Under the pieces are notes generated by a model that did not search any database, was not told the DNA's origin, and saw only the letters and a program-made list of their open reading frames with translations. Below, piece by piece: positions 43,278-51,397 of a stretch of DNA of 64,000 nucleotides. Source of the DNA: UBA11865 sp963749825 (lineage in GTDB: Bacteria; Chloroflexota; Anaerolineae; Promineifilales; Promineifilaceae); NCBI GenBank assembly GCA_963749825.1, contig CAVVOI010000013.1, forward strand, positions 1 to 64,000. Reading direction: 5' to 3'. Position 1 is the stretch's first letter. Each line of letters starts with the position of its first letter. The translations under genes and the position numbers were made by a program.

Positions 43278-43283
43278 TTCGAT

Positions 43284-43431
43284 GCCTAACTATTGATTAA
43301 GTCGAACAGGAGTCGGCATATTCCCGGCAATTTTGGAATAGGTGGACTATTTTCGGCATATCATTCTATTTTCGGTACAATTCGAGTAAATGTGTCGGCC
43401 TATCACGAATTGGGTATATTGAATCGAATCA
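43284..43431. other. attI-like region of integron remnant B
   Basis: Lies between the first cassette (core GCCTAAC at 43284-43290) and the plus-strand IntI-like start. Shares AACTATT and other blocks with 36290-36384. Orientation (intI reading one way, cassette the other) is the standard integron layout. Confidence 0.5.
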
Positions 43432-43667
43432 GTGTCTGTATATTCGTCCTCAAAACGACAAATTGCCGAATACGGACAGTATAAAGTAGGTGGGACCATT
43501 CTACAAGAGGCCGCTGTGCCCCAAAAACCTAAATTGCTCGACAGCGTGCGTCAGACCCTGCGCCTGAAGCAATACTCCTACCGAACGGTGCAATCCTTTC
43601 TTGGTTGGATCAAACGCTTTATCCTATTCGACCCCATTCCGTACCCGTTCCCAACTAGTGTAAATAA
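43432..43667 (+). pseudogene. intI: integron-type tyrosine recombinase, N-terminal fragment B
   Basis: About 80 residues of an IntI-like integrase: PKLLDSVRQTLRLKQYSYRT, then FLGWIKRFILF. Similarity stops at FDPIPYPFPTS, at the same residue as in fragment A, and the next bases are the tRNA-like half-copy 9. The catalytic domain is missing. Because it lies beside an attI-like region and a cassette with attC, this is the best evidence that the window once held a working integron. Confidence 0.8.
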
Positions 43668-43713
43668 GAGGTTCACATCCGTGAGGTCGTTGGTTCGAGT
43701 CCAATCGCGCCCA
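43668..43713 (+). repeat. half-copy of the tRNA-like domain (copy 9), fused to IntI fragment B
   Basis: GAGGTTCACATCCGTGAGG, then a perfect T-arm (GTTGG, TTCGAGT, CCAAT) and CGCGCCC-A at 43706-43713. From the anticodon arm onward it is identical to copies 2 and 6; upstream it is IntI sequence. Its promoter and hairpins are missing. Confidence 0.75.
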
Positions 43714-43795
43714 CTGCTTCCCCTTTTCAGATCACGTCAGCCTAAATGTTAAAAGTTCCCGCCAGAGGTGGTGAGGAATGATTCTCGTTCGCCTC

Positions 43796-43827
43796 CACGG
43801 TTCAAGTCCCAACGGATGTGAACCGTA
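43796..43827. repeat. hairpin containing the inverted anticodon-arm block (after half-copy 9)
   Basis: CACGGTTCA (43796-43804) pairs with TGAACCGTA (one end mismatch). The 3' portion AACGGATGTGAACCGT is the reverse complement of the anticodon arm. A GCCAGAGGTGGTG-like small hairpin lies just before, as after copies 2 and 10. Confidence 0.55.
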
Positions 43828-43849
43828 GTCCAAGCAGGATCACCTCGCA

Positions 43850-44165
43850 ATCAGTTTTTGAATTTCGATCGCTTCACAAAACTCCCTCAGATCTTGGATT
43901 GCATGGACCGCTGTCGGAGTGGGGAAATCAAGCCATCGTGAAGAAGAACGCTTATCAGGCTAGGTTGGAAGACGTTACCGCCCATACCCTTCGCCACAGC
44001 TTTGCCAAGAATCTGGTTGATGCCGGCACACCTCTTGACCAGGTTGCCATCCTTCTAGGACATGAGAGTCTAGACACAACCAGGATTTATACCCAACCAA
44101 GTGGGCGAGACCTGGAGCGGGCTGTGCAACGGGCTGCTGGAGAGATCATTCGTGATGATGGCTAA
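43850..44165 (+). pseudogene. tyrosine recombinase, C-terminal fragment
   Basis: About 85 residues are clearly recombinase: WGNQAIVKKNAYQARLEDVT, HTLRHSFAKNLVDAGTPL, LLGHESLDTTRIYTQPSGRD and LERAVQRAAGE. The box II His-x-x-Arg, second His and nucleophile Tyr are present; the N-terminal two thirds are missing. It differs in subfamily from the IntI-like fragment 180 bases upstream, so the two are probably not halves of one gene. Closely related to 4141-4353. Confidence 0.75.
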
Positions 44166-44187
44166 GGCTAGAGCCAAGTGCTCCGTT

Positions 44188-44240
44188 TCGGATCCATATC
44201 CGTGAAGTCAGCGATACGAGTTCGTTCGAGTCCATTACTT
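44188..44240 (+). repeat. degenerate piece of the tRNA-like domain
   Basis: TTCGGATCCATATCCGTGAA and GTTCGTTCGAGTCCATTAC keep the spacing of the anticodon arm and T-arm of the repeat family but the acceptor strand is lost. Confidence 0.45.
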
Positions 44241-44588
44241 GAAAAGTAACTTCTTGACATGCCTGTCGAGCAGTATTTGGCTTCATTGTGCTTTGAGCAA
44301 AGCGGAAAGTTGGATCAATAGCCGAATCAACTGACGAATATGATCAGGCAATTTTGGTTTTTCTGTCATCACGGTTTCATGCCTGAATGGGCCTGAAGGT
44401 CCATATTTCCAGCCTAATTGTTGATCTGAAGGAGGAAAAAGTCGCGAGGTCTTAGCCGAAATTTATGAATAAAACCTGATTCAGCAGAATATGACATTCA
44501 TCCAATCCGGACATGACAAAAATCACCTGAGAAGCCTGCGAAGTTTCCTATACTGTAAATTTCTGTTGGTATAACGAGGAGAAAAGGT
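44241..44588. other. gene-free stretch upstream of the CocE-type hydrolase
   Basis: About 350 AT-rich bases. No gene or clear structure; it must hold the promoter of the next gene. Confidence 0.4.
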
Positions 44589-46592
44589 ATGTCCAAGAAA
44601 CTCTTTCCGTTTGCAATTCTATTTTGTGCCTTATTCATTCTTGTTGGTTGTAGTGGCGAACCTGAAGAGGCCGCTGTTCGCGATCAAGAAATTGCTGTTG
44701 ACTTAGATCAAGAACAGGAGCAAGTACCTACAGAAGGACCAACCAATACACCACTTCCTACTTACACACCGCAGCCTACCTATACACCATTACCTACGTA
44801 TACACCGCTGCCCACCTACACACCCTTGCCCTTGCCAACAGACACCCCAGAAGTGCCCCTATCTCAGCCGGGTATTTACCAGGGCTACTCTCAGCCGATG
44901 TATGACGAAAGCACTTCATCATCTCAGTACATCACCATGCGAGATGGAACAAAATTGGCGGCGCTAATCCTCCGGCCGGCCAAGGATGGAAAGCCCGTGA
45001 GCACGCCGTTGCCGGTGATCTGGACCCATAGCCGCTATCATCGAGAGGGAATACTTTATTGGCAGGGGATTGACGATGAGAGACCTTACCTGGAAACAGT
45101 ATTGCAGTATGGCTATGTGATTGTCTCGGTGGATATACGCGGCACCGGGGCTTCATTTGGAACTTATCGGGATCTTTTCTCGCCAGAAGAAACAAGCGAC
45201 GCCTATGACATTACCGAATGGCTTGCTGTACAACCCTGGTCTGACGGGAACATTGGCATGTACGGCCGATCGTATATGGGCATCACCCAATTCATGGCGG
45301 CCAGCACAGCGCCGCCTCACTTGAAGGCGATTTTTCCCGAAATGTCAGAGTTTGATCGCTATACCTTTGTTTACCCGGGCGGCGTGTTCCACAACGATTT
45401 CTTCCGCCAGTGGGGGGAAAATATAAACGAGCTAGATGCTAGCGGTTTGGCCGTAGATGAAGATACGGATCAGGCTATGCTGCAGGAAGCCTTGAAGCAA
45501 CATGAGGGCAATGTGGATGTGTTTGACCAGTATTCGCATTTGCCTTACCGGGACAGCGTATCTGCTCTGACCGGCACGCAGCCATATATCACCAACAACC
45601 CGGCGAATTACCTGGAAGAGATCCGAGGTTCCGGCATCCCTGTATACCATTGGGCGGGCTGGTATGACAATTTCCCCAAGCACGGGCTCTTGTGGTACCA
45701 CAATCTGACAAACCCGCAAAAAATCGTGATTGGCCCCTGGGCACATCCACAATTGGGGCACCTTGATCTTGCCACAGAAATGGTGCGATGGTATGACTAT
45801 TGGCTGAAAGGGATTGACAATGGAGTGATGAGCGAAGCTCCCATTTATTACTACACCATGGGAGACGGGGAAAATACCGGTTGGCACTCAGCCTGGCAGT
45901 GGCCATTGCCCAATCAAGAGCTCACCAACTATTATTTCGATGGCGCAAAAGCAGGTAGCGTAGACTCCGTAAATGACGGGAGTCTCAGCCTGGATATGCC
46001 TGTAACGACTACCGGCGCAGATGAGTATCTTGTGGACTACTCGACGACTTCCGGCACGGGCACCCGTTGGGCGGCCGGACACGATGTCATGTCACCTGTT
46101 TATCCCAACACGATGATGTTCAATGATGAAAAAGGGTTGACCTATACGACACCACCTTTACCTGCTGAGGTCGAGGTCACCGGTCACCCGGTTGTTCATC
46201 TTTGGGTTACATCTTCCGCCAGCGACGGGGATTTCTTTGTGTATCTGGAAGACATCGGGGAAGACAGTTATTCACAATATGTGACCGAGGGCAATCTACG
46301 CGCCTCACACAGAGCCATGTCAACAGCGCCTCATGAGAATCTGGGACTGCCCTATCATCGGAGCTATGCGGAAGATATGGCCGATTTACCCGACGAGCCG
46401 GTTGAACTTGTCTCCGATTTGATGCCTACATCCTATATCTTCGAAGCCGGCCATCGGATTCGGGTAACAATCACCGGTGCAGATAAGGATACTGCCCTGA
46501 CACCGCAGTTGGATCCTCCTCCCACGGTTCAGATATATCGCGAGGCCGATCATGCCTCGTACATCGAATTGCCCATTATTCCCAGCCCGTGA
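44589..46592 (+). CDS. CocE/NonD-family hydrolase lipoprotein (X-Pro peptidase-like)
   Basis: 667 residues. A lipoprotein signal (FAILFCALFILVGC) is followed by a Thr-Pro linker with repeated PTYTPLPTYTP units, then the hydrolase. Catalytic Ser228 lies in YGRSYMG, the acid candidate near WYDNFPKHG and the His in the WAHPQLGH region (about 385-391). The C-terminal half is the jelly-roll domain of X-Pro dipeptidyl peptidases and cocaine esterases (FFVYLEDIGEDSYSQYVTEG). Anchored outside the cell, it would cleave esters, amides or peptides. GAGGAG precedes the ATG. Intact and probably monocistronic. Confidence 0.9.
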   Translation: MSKKLFPFAILFCALFILVGCSGEPEEAAVRDQEIAVDLDQEQEQVPTEGPTNTPLPTYTPQPTYTPLPTYTPLPTYTPLPLPTDTPEVPLSQPGIYQGYSQPMYDESTSSSQYITMRDGTKLAALILRPAKDGKPVSTPLPVIWTHSRYHREGILYWQGIDDERPYLETVLQYGYVIVSVDIRGTGASFGTYRDLFSPEETSDAYDITEWLAVQPWSDGNIGMYGRSYMGITQFMAASTAPPHLKAIFPEMSEFDRYTFVYPGGVFHNDFFRQWGENINELDASGLAVDEDTDQAMLQEALKQHEGNVDVFDQYSHLPYRDSVSALTGTQPYITNNPANYLEEIRGSGIPVYHWAGWYDNFPKHGLLWYHNLTNPQKIVIGPWAHPQLGHLDLATEMVRWYDYWLKGIDNGVMSEAPIYYYTMGDGENTGWHSAWQWPLPNQELTNYYFDGAKAGSVDSVNDGSLSLDMPVTTTGADEYLVDYSTTSGTGTRWAAGHDVMSPVYPNTMMFNDEKGLTYTTPPLPAEVEVTGHPVVHLWVTSSASDGDFFVYLEDIGEDSYSQYVTEGNLRASHRAMSTAPHENLGLPYHRSYAEDMADLPDEPVELVSDLMPTSYIFEAGHRIRVTITGADKDTALTPQLDPPPTVQIYREADHASYIELPIIPSP

Positions 46593-47217
46593 CGTCGACC
46601 TGGTGTTTCACGGCCAAAGTACGCCCATATTGATGATTAGGACCCGAAACACGCAAGTAGTTGGCCATGAAGGGCAACATTACTCATGGTCTATCTGCGC
46701 CCAACTGCCTTATAGTTGGAGAATAATTGGTCGCTGAGATCTATCTAAAATTCAGAATCAGGATTGGCCCATAATAGAACAATTGGTCTGGGGAATTTTA
46801 TCTTGCCAATAATGGGGAATTCTCTTCTGCCATTGACAATATTCCAAAGGGGGAGAATTGGGAATTCTGGGTCAACCATTGATTTTATCAAGGATTTTAT
46901 CCAGTCCTCAAAGCGTTCACCATAATTTTCCACAAGGTCATCGCGCTGATCAGAGGGAAATCTTATTATCACTCACCATGTCTTATATCATACTCGAATG
47001 GGTAAACGGGCCTATCCCAGGTTAAACTAACTGTGAATTCACGCCAGTCCAATAGCGGCCGGTTATAATGAGAAGGCACGGCCCAATCTGAGGGCAGTAG
47101 CAGCAATGTGCTCTATTGGGAGAGGCTTGATCTGATAACGCTCTTCAGCCGTAATATTCATAAACTTTTTGATCGCCTTCCTCTGACCGGCCGATCAATA
47201 TTTGGGTCCAGGAAATA
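46593..47217. other. stretch without a confident gene
   Basis: About 625 bases. One minus-strand frame of 75 codons at 46745-46972 is listed separately; otherwise nothing recognisable. Confidence 0.4.
46745..46972 (-). CDS. possible small protein, unknown function
   Basis: 75 codons, beginning IIRFPSDQRDDLVENYGERF, with no domain. Amino-acid composition is protein-like but there is no clear ribosome site or neighbour support. It could be a remnant. Confidence 0.25.
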   Translation of the reverse strand: MIIRFPSDQRDDLVENYGERFEDWIKSLIKSMVDPEFPILPLWNIVNGRREFPIIGKIKFPRPIVLLWANPDSEF

Positions 47218-47895
47218 ATGTCGCCAGCGGAAAAACCTGACCAATCCGAAGCGCCTGCAATGATCCATATCCCGGCCGGGCCATTCTTGATGGGCAGCAG
47301 CGACCGGCAAATTGCCCGGCTTCTCCAGAACGATGAGCTGGCCAGGCAGTGGTAGGAGAGGAACTTCTTCAACAGGGAGCAACCACAACACACCCTGACT
47401 CTTGCCGGTTACTTTATTAACAAATACCCGGTGACAGTAGGCGCCTATCGGGAATTTGTAACTGTGGGGGGTTATTTTCACCGCAACTACTGGACCGCGG
47501 CCGGATGGTCGTGGCGCAAAAGGGTGGGCAGGACACAACCTGCGTTATGGGATGAAAAGAAGTGGACTGCGGATATTAGACTCCCGGTGGTGGGCGTAAG
47601 TTGGTACGAGGCCTTGGCCTATTGCCGCTGGTTGGGCGAAGAAACAGGGGAGCGCTATCGTTTGCCGGCCGAGGCCGAATCGGAGAAAGCGGCACGTGGG
47701 AGAGACGGCCGGATCTTCCCCTGGGGTGACGACTTTGATCCCCGGCGCTGCAACACCCGGGAAACCGGTCTGAACCAGACAGAACCTGTGGGGCGGCGCT
47801 GTCCAGGCGGAGAGCCCCTATGGCTGTGCTGAAATGGCTGGAAACGTATCGGAATGGACGTTGAGCCAGTTCAAGCCGTATCCGATGGGCCTGTG
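47218..47895 (+). pseudogene. formylglycine-generating-enzyme-like (SUMF1/FGE-sulfatase) gene, decayed
   Basis: From the ATG at 47218 one frame reads EAPAMIHIPAGPFLMGSSDR, meets a TAG at 47353-47355, and resumes RNFFNREQPQHTLTLAGYFI, KYPVTVGAYREF, VSWYEALAYCRWLGEETG, RYRLPAEAESEKAARGRDGR and FPWGDDFD. Near 47815 a frameshift is needed to continue PYGCAEMAGNVSEWTLSQF. These are the standard FGE-sulfatase blocks. Sequence is lost after about 47895, where it meets a truncated methyltransferase gene from the other strand. Three lesions, so non-functional. Confidence 0.8.
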
Positions 47896-47955
47896 TCAGA
47901 GCGGATCAAGGCGACAGTTCGGGTGCGGCCGTTTGTGGCACAGTACGTTGAGCTT

Positions 47956-48372
47956 TCAGCCAAGGGCACCGGCAGCTGCCCTTTCCACGATGACAACGTG
48001 GCTAGCTTCAGCGTCAACGATGTCCGGAAGATCGAGGTCGTACCACTCCACCTGGCCGTTATCCACCCGCTCGAAGCGCGAATCAAGGCCACACCCAATG
48101 TGAACCACAATCGCCTCTGGGTGACGGCCGAGGAACCCCCGAGCGTAACGGTCCATTTCGCGAGTGAGCATGGTCCGCATTACGTAGAGCAACTCGGGCA
48201 TCGGGATTTGCCTGATCCGGTCGAAATCATAATCCAGCTGCGCGACCAGCGCCTCGTCTTTTTGGTCCTTGATCAGTGCGTTTGGCCGCTGCGATTCCAT
48301 CGCCCTCCAGTAGAGGGCTGCAAGCGACGTTTCAGGCACGCCACTCAGAGTGTGGCTAGCCGTCTCGGACAT
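47956..48372 (-). pseudogene. leucine carboxyl methyltransferase-like (TcmP-type) gene, N-terminal fragment
   Basis: 138 codons from the ATG at 48372. The start (LSGVPETSLAALYWRAMESQ, LIKDQKDEALVAQLDYDFDR) and SAM-binding region (VVHIGCGLDSRFERVDNGQV, WYDLDLPDIV) match the family, but the normal length is about 270 residues. At DIVDAEASHVVIVE similarity ends where the decayed FGE gene from the opposite strand begins. A second, shorter paralogue lies at 49451-49747. Confidence 0.75.
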
Positions 48373-48403
48373 GTGCGCCTCTAAATCTCGGGGTTAATCT
48401 GAC

Positions 48404-48500
48404 GGCATAACATGGTGGGTTGTCCACTGGGACGAGCGCGCAGCGAAGCGGAGCGCGAAGGACCAGTCAAGTACACCCACGGGCTGAGCAGCGCACCGAC
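48404..48500 (-). other. possible second attC-like site, one end diverged
   Basis: GCATAAC at 48405-48411 matches the outer core of the attC at 42739. Inner arms GTGGGTTGTCCACTGG and CCAGTCAAGTACACCCAC pair approximately around a GCGCGC/GCGCGA-rich centre. The other core is not recognisable. It lies between two minus-strand genes, the expected place for a cassette boundary. Confidence 0.35.
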
Positions 48501-48533
48501 GATGCACGGAGAGGCATAGCGCATCGAAAACCT

Positions 48534-49256
48534 TCAATAAATCCCCGGGATCAATCGATAGCGCACGCGCCGCGCATATTCCTTATACCCTGGCAGCTCT
48601 TCCTGCAGCGTCCGGTCTTCCAGCGCGGTTCTGATCACCGCTATGACCAGCGCCACTGCTGCCGGAATGAGTGTCCACAAGGAGCTTAATGCCAGCACAA
48701 TTCCTAGCAGTGGCAGAATATTTCCGGCATAGCCTGGATGGCGAACGATTCGATATGGACCGCTGTCACACACCACATGCCCTCGATCTGTTTGAATACG
48801 CACCACGCTAGAAAAGAAACGGTTCTCCACCAAGGCCCACACCGCAAAAGCGTATCCGAACGCAATTAAGAAGAAGCCGAGCAGGATGAGCCACAGCGGG
48901 AATGCAGGTGACCAAGCAAAGCGATGGTCCAGCCCGGCCACAATGACTAGAGGGAGGCCTATACTCAACGCCATCAACGGGGCAAGAACTTTATCCCATG
49001 CTTTCACTGTTTGGATATTGTCGATATTTTGCCGTTCTGCCAACAATCCCGGATGCCGCCGTTCCGCCAAAAAACGCCCTCCCAGACCAGCAGCAACAAT
49101 TAGCAGAGAATAGACCCATGCCTGCCACCAACCGATATCCCCTGCGCACACGAATAGAACCAGGGGAATGGAGAGATATACCACAATCAAACCGATCCAC
49201 TGACGAGGGGAATTTGTTTGAACCGCCTTTTGACCAACTACCTTCTTCGACGTCAT
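48534..49256 (-). CDS. isoprenylcysteine carboxyl methyltransferase-like membrane protein
   Basis: 240 residues with about five hydrophobic segments (IGLIVVYLSIPLVLFVCAGD, LAPLMALSIGLPLVIVAGL, WLILLGFFLIAFGYAFAVWA). The C-terminal ICMT/PEMT signature is clear: HVVCDSGPYRIVRHPGYAGN, then LEDRTLQEELPGYKEYARRV. ICMT-family enzymes use SAM to methylate membrane-embedded substrates; the bacterial substrates are usually unknown. Start follows GGATGGTATG on the minus strand; no strong ribosome site. Intact. Possibly a gene cassette, given the attC-like site downstream. Confidence 0.85.
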   Translation of the reverse strand: MTSKKVVGQKAVQTNSPRQWIGLIVVYLSIPLVLFVCAGDIGWWQAWVYSLLIVAAGLGGRFLAERRHPGLLAERQNIDNIQTVKAWDKVLAPLMALSIGLPLVIVAGLDHRFAWSPAFPLWLILLGFFLIAFGYAFAVWALVENRFFSSVVRIQTDRGHVVCDSGPYRIVRHPGYAGNILPLLGIVLALSSLWTLIPAAVALVIAVIRTALEDRTLQEELPGYKEYARRVRYRLIPGIY

Positions 49257-49450
49257 ACCATCCTCCGAATCACGCGAGAATCAGTCTGCGATTCCATCAT
49301 ACTGCTTTTTGAATTCACCGTAAATAACTCCGCCCTTGCCTAGCACTAAGGTCCAGCCTTCAATTATGCGCCCAACTCGTAAATATGAAGCCTTAGGCAC
49401 ACTAGAACTTATGGGTTACTAGCGGTCTAGATTTTTTAGGCTGCCTAACA

Positions 49451-49747
49451 TTAAAAACATCGGTGTTGACCTACGGCATAAAAACTCCGGGCGACGGCCG
49501 AGGAAATCCCGGCGTAGCGGTCTATTTCGCGGGTTAACATGATCCGCGCAGCCTTGTTTGCCTCATGCATCCGGATCTTTCTGATCTGGTCGAAGTCGTA
49601 GCTCATCTGCGTCACGATCGCCACAGCTTTTTCATCCTTCATGATAGCATCTGGGCGCTGCGATTCCATCGCCCGGTTGTAAAGCGGAATGAGCAGCGTT
49701 TCGGCGACACCGCTCAAGGCTGGATCAACCAACTCGGTCTTATGCAT
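49451..49747 (-). pseudogene. second leucine carboxyl methyltransferase-like gene, short N-terminal fragment
   Basis: 98 codons from the ATG at 49747. ALSGVAETLLIPLYNRAMES and IMKDEKAVAIVTQMSYDFDQ parallel the fragment at 47956-48372 block by block, up to MLTREIDRYAG. The SAM-binding glycine motif is not reached before the sequence becomes unrelated. A decayed paralogue. Confidence 0.7.
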
Positions 49748-49770
49748 TTCCAGTTTCCTGTTTCAAGCTC

Positions 49771-50574
49771 CTAATCGTCTGAGCCAACGTTGAGGCTTTC
49801 AAATATCCGCCTATCCTCCGGGTCAAGGCGAGCAATCAACTCTGCGTCTAGTCTGGAATAGATACGCTGCGTAAACATCTCCATCCATACAAATTGGCGC
49901 GCAATCATGACAAGATCGGCGTTGCGGGTTACCGTAGCCAGCTTCTTCTCATCATGTGACTCGGTACTGCCTATTAACACCTCTTCACCGTCAGCCACGA
50001 CGACGACCGTTTTTGTTAGATCCTGCAGTTCGCTTTCAAGGGGCGGGTGATAAGCAACACGGCCGATTTCTAACCGCGACTCCCCTGTCAAGAGCACATT
50101 GAGGTCCACGCCGCGGTCGTGAGCGGCCAATATTTCGGAATTCAGTCCAGCCAGAACATCATCGGTGATGACAAGATACAGTTCCTCTTGAGCCTCATTG
50201 ATCAGTTTCGCTGCGTAGGTGGTAACGGCCGTTTTCCCCTGAATCGTCCACACTCGGTTATCGATCTCGCTTTCGTAAAGGGTATTGAGTTCCGTACGCA
50301 AATCGCCAATTAACCGGTTGACATCTTCGGCGTGCTTCGCCAGCAGCGCTTCTGGAGGCAGAGGACGGTATAACGTGGCCCTGCCCTCCATTGTCTCCAG
50401 CGCCGCTCCCTTGGCATGGAGGCGCCTTAACGCTTCGTACACCATTGAACGGGGCACACCGGACTCCTTGCTCAACTGATACCCTGTTGCCGGGTACAGG
50501 CTGAGCATGGCCAGGTACACCTTGGCTTCATATTCGGTGAAGCCGATTTCCATAAGTTTTTTCTGCAAATCCAT
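49771..50574 (-). CDS. TrmB-family transcriptional regulator
   Basis: 267 residues. The N-terminal winged helix (LMEIGFTEYEAKVYLAMLSL, SKESGVPRSMVYEALRRLHA) is the TrmB signature. The C-terminal part (about 110-240) resembles the PLD-like ligand domain of TrmB proteins (VTTYAAKLINEAQEELYLVI, DDVLAGLNSEILAAHDRGVD). It is divergent from the methyltransferase gene cluster at 50706 with 130 bases between, which contain an inverted repeat likely to be its operator. Ligand unknown; sugars are typical in archaea. Confidence 0.88.
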   Translation of the reverse strand: MDLQKKLMEIGFTEYEAKVYLAMLSLYPATGYQLSKESGVPRSMVYEALRRLHAKGAALETMEGRATLYRPLPPEALLAKHAEDVNRLIGDLRTELNTLYESEIDNRVWTIQGKTAVTTYAAKLINEAQEELYLVITDDVLAGLNSEILAAHDRGVDLNVLLTGESRLEIGRVAYHPPLESELQDLTKTVVVVADGEEVLIGSTESHDEKKLATVTRNADLVMIARQFVWMEMFTQRIYSRLDAELIARLDPEDRRIFESLNVGSDD

Positions 50575-50588
50575 ATTGACACCAAAAC

Positions 50589-50631
50589 TAGTTGTTCGTA
50601 TAATTACTATTAGTTATATTGTGTACAACTA
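50589..50631. promoter_or_regulatory. divergent promoter region with inverted repeat, probable TrmB operator
   Basis: TAGTTGT (50589-50595) and ACAACTA (50625-50631) form a perfect 7-base inverted repeat with a 29-base AT-rich centre containing TATAAT (50600-50605). It lies 14 bases upstream of the TrmB start, so autoregulation and control of the methyltransferase genes are both possible. Confidence 0.5.
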
Positions 50632-50705
50632 CCATTCTACTATAGCCGAAACAGTCAGTCAACTGCCGGCTTTCAACAAGAAAGTTGGCAAGGAGAGATT
50701 GCGAA

Positions 50706-51278
50706 GTGAAAGAGGAAGTAATTGCTACGAAAACAGGTGAGCACACCTGCCCCTGGTGGCTGCTTTTCACTTTCGACAACCCCCTACGCAGGTTGGTTCA
50801 TGACCCGCAAAAGATTCTGCGCCCATATGTTAAGCAAGGCGACACGGTCCTCGATGTAGGCTGCGGCATGGGTTTCTTTACGCTTGGTCTCGCGGAACTG
50901 GTTGGTCAGGACGGCCGGGTGATTGCTGCCGATTTGCAGGAACAAATGCTGGCCGGATTACAGAAAAGGGCTGAGAAGGCTGGACTGCATGAACGCATCC
51001 AGCTGTGCCGCAGCACCCCAGACGACATTGGCGTGGATGAGGCAGTAGATTTTGCGCTGGCTTTCTGGATGATGCACGAAGTTCGTCAACCTGCTTTGTT
51101 TCTAGAGCAAATTCACAAACTGCTCCTGCCCGACGGGAAATTCTTAGTCGTAGAACCCCTCATCCATGTGACGGGTAGAGCGTTTGCGCAAACGGTTTCT
51201 TTAGCAAATGATTCTGGTTTTCGGGTTGTTAATCAGCCCAAGGTGCGCTTTAGCAGGGCCGTCTTGCTCGGAAAGTAA
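50706..51278 (+). CDS. class I SAM-dependent methyltransferase
   Basis: 190 residues from a GTG at 50706 with AGGAG ten bases upstream. The SAM-binding motif is VLDVGCGMGFFTLGLAEL; the acidic turn after strand 2 is VIAADLQEQ. Motif IV/V region: FALAFWMMHEV. Methyltransferase_11/UbiE-like fold, small and complete. It opens a plus-strand run of three methyltransferase genes that face the TrmB gene, so they may be one regulon. The substrate is not identifiable. Confidence 0.85.
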   Translation: MKEEVIATKTGEHTCPWWLLFTFDNPLRRLVHDPQKILRPYVKQGDTVLDVGCGMGFFTLGLAELVGQDGRVIAADLQEQMLAGLQKRAEKAGLHERIQLCRSTPDDIGVDEAVDFALAFWMMHEVRQPALFLEQIHKLLLPDGKFLVVEPLIHVTGRAFAQTVSLANDSGFRVVNQPKVRFSRAVLLGK

Positions 51279-51397
51279 ACGATGAACAAGAGGCGTTTGA
51301 CTTGACTGTGCTTGGAACAAATGCGGTAAGCTTGCATGAGTGACGGGGAGTTTTTATTGCCTGGGCCGCAAAGTTGCCTGGCAATGCGAGGGAAGCC

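Noticed and set aside
47854..48384. 176-codon plus-strand frame
   Set aside because: Antisense to the truncated methyltransferase, whose SAM motif is clear.
49330..49450. attC-like GCCTAAC near 49443
   Set aside because: The surrounding bases do not form paired arms of the right layout.
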